From an uncultured Nostocoides sp. (GTDB lineage Bacteria > Actinomycetota > Actinomycetes > Actinomycetales > Dermatophilaceae): 56,997 nt of DNA. A program made the position numbers and the translations under genes. Of the stretch, positions 54,221 through 56,997 are shown in pieces; positions within the stretch are counted from its first letter, which is position 1, and every line of letters starts with the position of its first letter. The stretch covers positions 1 through 56,997 of the forward strand of contig CALMQX010000008.1 in NCBI GenBank assembly GCA_937873315.1, in the 5' to 3' direction. The notes below the pieces were generated by a model. The model had not been told where the DNA came from. It saw nothing but the letters and a program-made list of their open reading frames with translations, and searched no databases.

Positions 54221-55116
54221 GCGAGGGCTCCTTCACGCTGAGTGTCATGGGTCAAGTCGAGGAAGATCTCTTCAAGGCCGCTGCCATCGGCAGCGCGCAG
54301 TTCGGTCAGCGCCAAGCCCAAGGACAGGGCCATCTCGCCGACGACGGTCGGGCTGAGGTCGGTATGCAGCGAGCCATCCGAGCGGATCTGTGCCGGGTGC
54401 CCGAGACGTCCGATGGCGTCCGCCAGGATCGACGGCGACGCCGTACCCACCACCGTGCCGGCACCGGCGAGCAACTCGGACTTGGTGCCGCTGGCGACGA
54501 TCCGGCCACCGCCGATCACGATGATGTCGTCGGCTACCACCTCGATCTCGTGCAGCAAGTGCGAGGACAGCAACACGGTGCCGCCCTGATCGGCGAATGA
54601 CCGGAGCAGATCCCGCATCCAGCGGATACCTGCCGGGTCTAGTCCATTGGCTGGCTCGTCGAGGATCAAGGTGTGCGGCTCCCCCAGGAGGGCGGTGGCG
54701 ACCCCCAGTCGCTGGCGCATGCCCAGCGAGTAGTTACGGATCCGACGATCGGCCTCTTGGCCGGTCAAACCGACCAGCTCGACCATCTCCTGAACCCGTC
54801 CCCCGGGCAACCCCATGGTGAGCGCCGCCAGCGTCAACACCTCACGCCCCGTGCGCCCGGCATGTTGCGCCGAAGCGTCCAGGAGAACGCCCACCTCCCG
54901 TCCCGGATTGGGCATATCGACAAAGCGTCGCCCATCGATGGTGGCGGCACCGGTGGTGGCAGGCGTCAGGCCGACCATGATCCGTAGGGTGGTGGATTTC
55001 CCCGCCCCATTGGGTCCAAGAAAGCCGGTCACTCGGCCGCTGGCCGCGGTAAAGGTCACGTCATCGACGGCGAGCATGCTGCCGAATCGTTTGCTGAGAG
55101 CATCGACACTGATCAT
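54217..55116 (-). CDS. ABC transporter ATP-binding protein
   Basis: 299 residues from ATG 55116. All ABC motifs are present: Walker A GPNGAGKSTT (residues about 34-43), Q-loop region VGVLLDASAQHAGRTGREVL, signature YSLGMRQRLGVA, Walker B LILDEPANGLDP and the H-loop in LLSSHLLHEIE. The C-terminal 80 residues are the regulatory extension of the drug- and antibiotic-exporter group. It is coupled to the permease by a four-base overlap. A perfect inverted repeat at 55,181-55,208, 65 bases before the start, may be its operator or the terminator of the upstream gene. Confidence 0.92.
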   Translation of the reverse strand: MISVDALSKRFGSMLAVDDVTFTAASGRVTGFLGPNGAGKSTTLRIMVGLTPATTGAATIDGRRFVDMPNPGREVGVLLDASAQHAGRTGREVLTLAALTMGLPGGRVQEMVELVGLTGQEADRRIRNYSLGMRQRLGVATALLGEPHTLILDEPANGLDPAGIRWMRDLLRSFADQGGTVLLSSHLLHEIEVVADDIIVIGGGRIVASGTKSELLAGAGTVVGTASPSILADAIGRLGHPAQIRSDGSLHTDLSPTVVGEMALSLGLALTELRAADGSGLEEIFLDLTHDTQREGALA

Positions 55117-55180
55117 GTCGATCAGCCTGCCGGACCCGGTCTGCGCGACATATCGGGGACGAGCCCGCAGTCATCCCGCA

Positions 55181-55208
55181 CTCAACCCTGAACTATCTCA
55201 GGGTTGAG
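55181..55208. promoter_or_regulatory. 11-bp perfect inverted repeat upstream of the ABC operon
   Basis: CTCAACCCTGA and TCAGGGTTGAG flank a 6-base ACTATC centre. It lies between the stop of the DUF2550 gene (55,231) and the start of the ABC ATPase (55,116). There is no T-run on the minus strand. It may be an operator for a regulator of the exporter, or a terminator for the atp-side operon. Confidence 0.45.
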
Positions 55209-55230
55209 CACCTGGCATCAGGGTGCGCCC

Positions 55231-55674
55231 TCAGGCGACGTTGACGTTCACCCCGGGTGGGCTGGACTCAAGCCAGGCCCTCAGGGCGGTGTATGCCGCC
55301 GGGGCAAAGGCAAAGTGCACGATCTGACCTGCGCACGAGCCCACGACGTGGACCGGCTCATTGAGACCGGGAATGGGCTCGGAGAGAGGTTCGGCCACTC
55401 CGAGTTCCATGTCATGGCGCACCCAGGCCACTTCCGGGGCAAAGGAGGGGCCAATCACCGAGAACCACTCGAATCTGGCCTGGCCCAGTCGGGCCAACCC
55501 CAGCCGCCAGCGCCCCGAGGGAACGCTGCGGCGGGCACAGAGCATCACCGGCCGGCCATCCCCAGATATGACGCGTCGGCGTGCCCACACGAAGAGGAAC
55601 ACGCCGACGATCAGCGTCACTACCAGGGCGAGGGCGATCTCCGCGGCAACCAACGGAGTGATCGGACCGTCCAC
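55231..55674 (-). CDS. DUF2550 family membrane protein
   Basis: 147 residues, GTG start at 55674. One N-terminal transmembrane helix, LVAAEIALALVVTLIVGVFLF, is followed by the cytoplasmic basic RRRVISGDGRPVMLCARR and a domain with WRLGLARLGQARFEWFSV. In actinobacteria this family sits directly downstream of atpC, as here (14 bases). Its function is unknown; the conserved link with the ATP synthase genes suggests some role in that complex or the cell envelope. Confidence 0.85.
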   Translation of the reverse strand: MDGPITPLVAAEIALALVVTLIVGVFLFVWARRRVISGDGRPVMLCARRSVPSGRWRLGLARLGQARFEWFSVIGPSFAPEVAWVRHDMELGVAEPLSEPIPGLNEPVHVVGSCAGQIVHFAFAPAAYTALRAWLESSPPGVNVNVA

Positions 55675-55688
55675 GGTCGCCTGCTGCC

Positions 55689-55954
55689 CTAGTTGTCCAT
55701 CCCGGAGGCGTCCACGCTCTCCGCCACAATGGTCACCCGGTCATGGTCGACCGAGAGGAAGCCGCCGTCCACGACGGCCGTAAGCCAGCCACCGTCGGAC
55801 TTGATCCGCACCTCGCCCTCGGTGAGTACCCCCAACAGCGGGGTGTGCCCGGGCAGGATGCCCATATCGCCGGAGAGGGTGCGAGCACTGACCTGCGTAG
55901 CCTCGCCCTCCCACACCTTGCGGTCTGCGGCGACCAACTCGACGATCAGAGCCA

Positions 55955-55955
<1 letters not shown>
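55689..55955 (-). CDS. atpC: F1 ATP synthase epsilon subunit
   Basis: Part of the central stalk of the F1Fo ATP synthase. 88 residues from ATG 55955, which overlaps the atpD stop by one base (TGATG); in-frame codons upstream overlap atpD and are not used. The beta-sandwich domain reads ALIVELVAADRKVWEGEATQ, TLSGDMGILPGHTPLLGVL and VAVVDGGFLSVD-like segments. It lacks the long C-terminal helical hairpin of E. coli epsilon, as in some actinobacteria with short subunits. Confidence 0.9.

Positions 55956-56997
<1,042 letters not shown>

Overview
The window is high-G+C DNA from an actinobacterium. The evidence is a GlgE-type alpha-glucan operon, a NucS mismatch endonuclease, a DUF2550 gene beside the F1 ATPase genes, a SigE-family ECF sigma factor, and a tRNA-Pro end that matches actinobacterial tRNA-Pro. 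A family-level placement (Micrococcales, Intrasporangiaceae/Dermatophilaceae-like) is only a guess from gene content.

Bases 1-15,120 are a genomic island in the 3' end of a tRNA-Pro gene. The window opens on the last 15 bases of that tRNA, and the same 15 bases recur at 15,106-15,120. A second 22-base direct repeat lies just inside each end and looks like integrase arm-type sites. The tyrosine integrase beside the right end is broken by one frameshift and two amber codons. The cargo is almost all defence-like: a 2,171-residue STAND NTPase with an N-terminal nuclease-like motif (Avs-like), two proteins with HEPN RNxxxH motifs, a DNA adenine methyltransferase tail-to-tail with a putative restriction enzyme, a small PD-(D/E)XK nuclease and an excisionase-like HTH protein.

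Bases 15,225-26,638 carry carbohydrate genes: glgE-treS-mak-glgB in one tight operon, then pgm. Between them, on the other strand, is a sulfide-handling operon (sqr-tusE/dsrC-dsrE) with a CsoR/CstR-like operator. Bases 26,662-32,522 hold a minus-strand run of an ATP-grasp enzyme, two alpha/beta-hydrolase-fold esterases, a CnoX/YbbN-like protein, a lipoprotein and a membrane protein.

From 32,595 to 53,381 most enzymes of the ethylmalonyl-CoA route and its B12 support are scattered among other genes: acetyl-CoA acetyltransferase, a double-domain 3-hydroxybutyryl-CoA dehydrogenase, crotonyl-CoA carboxylase/reductase, ethylmalonyl-CoA mutase, the epimerase, MeaB and a PduO-type cobalamin adenosyltransferase. 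Interspersed are a GH15-like secreted protein, a polysaccharide deacetylase, an AI-2E transporter, a dimethylglycine/sarcosine dehydrogenase-like enzyme, an ECF sigma factor with a membrane partner, NucS and regulators. The window ends with an ABC exporter pair, DUF2550, atpC and most of atpD.

The two strongest observations are the giant STAND protein with its HEPN neighbour in the island, and a dispersed octamer GTATGCCG/CGGCATAC. By hand I find it 40 times, against about two expected from base composition. It is absent from the first 11 kb and occurs in both orientations.
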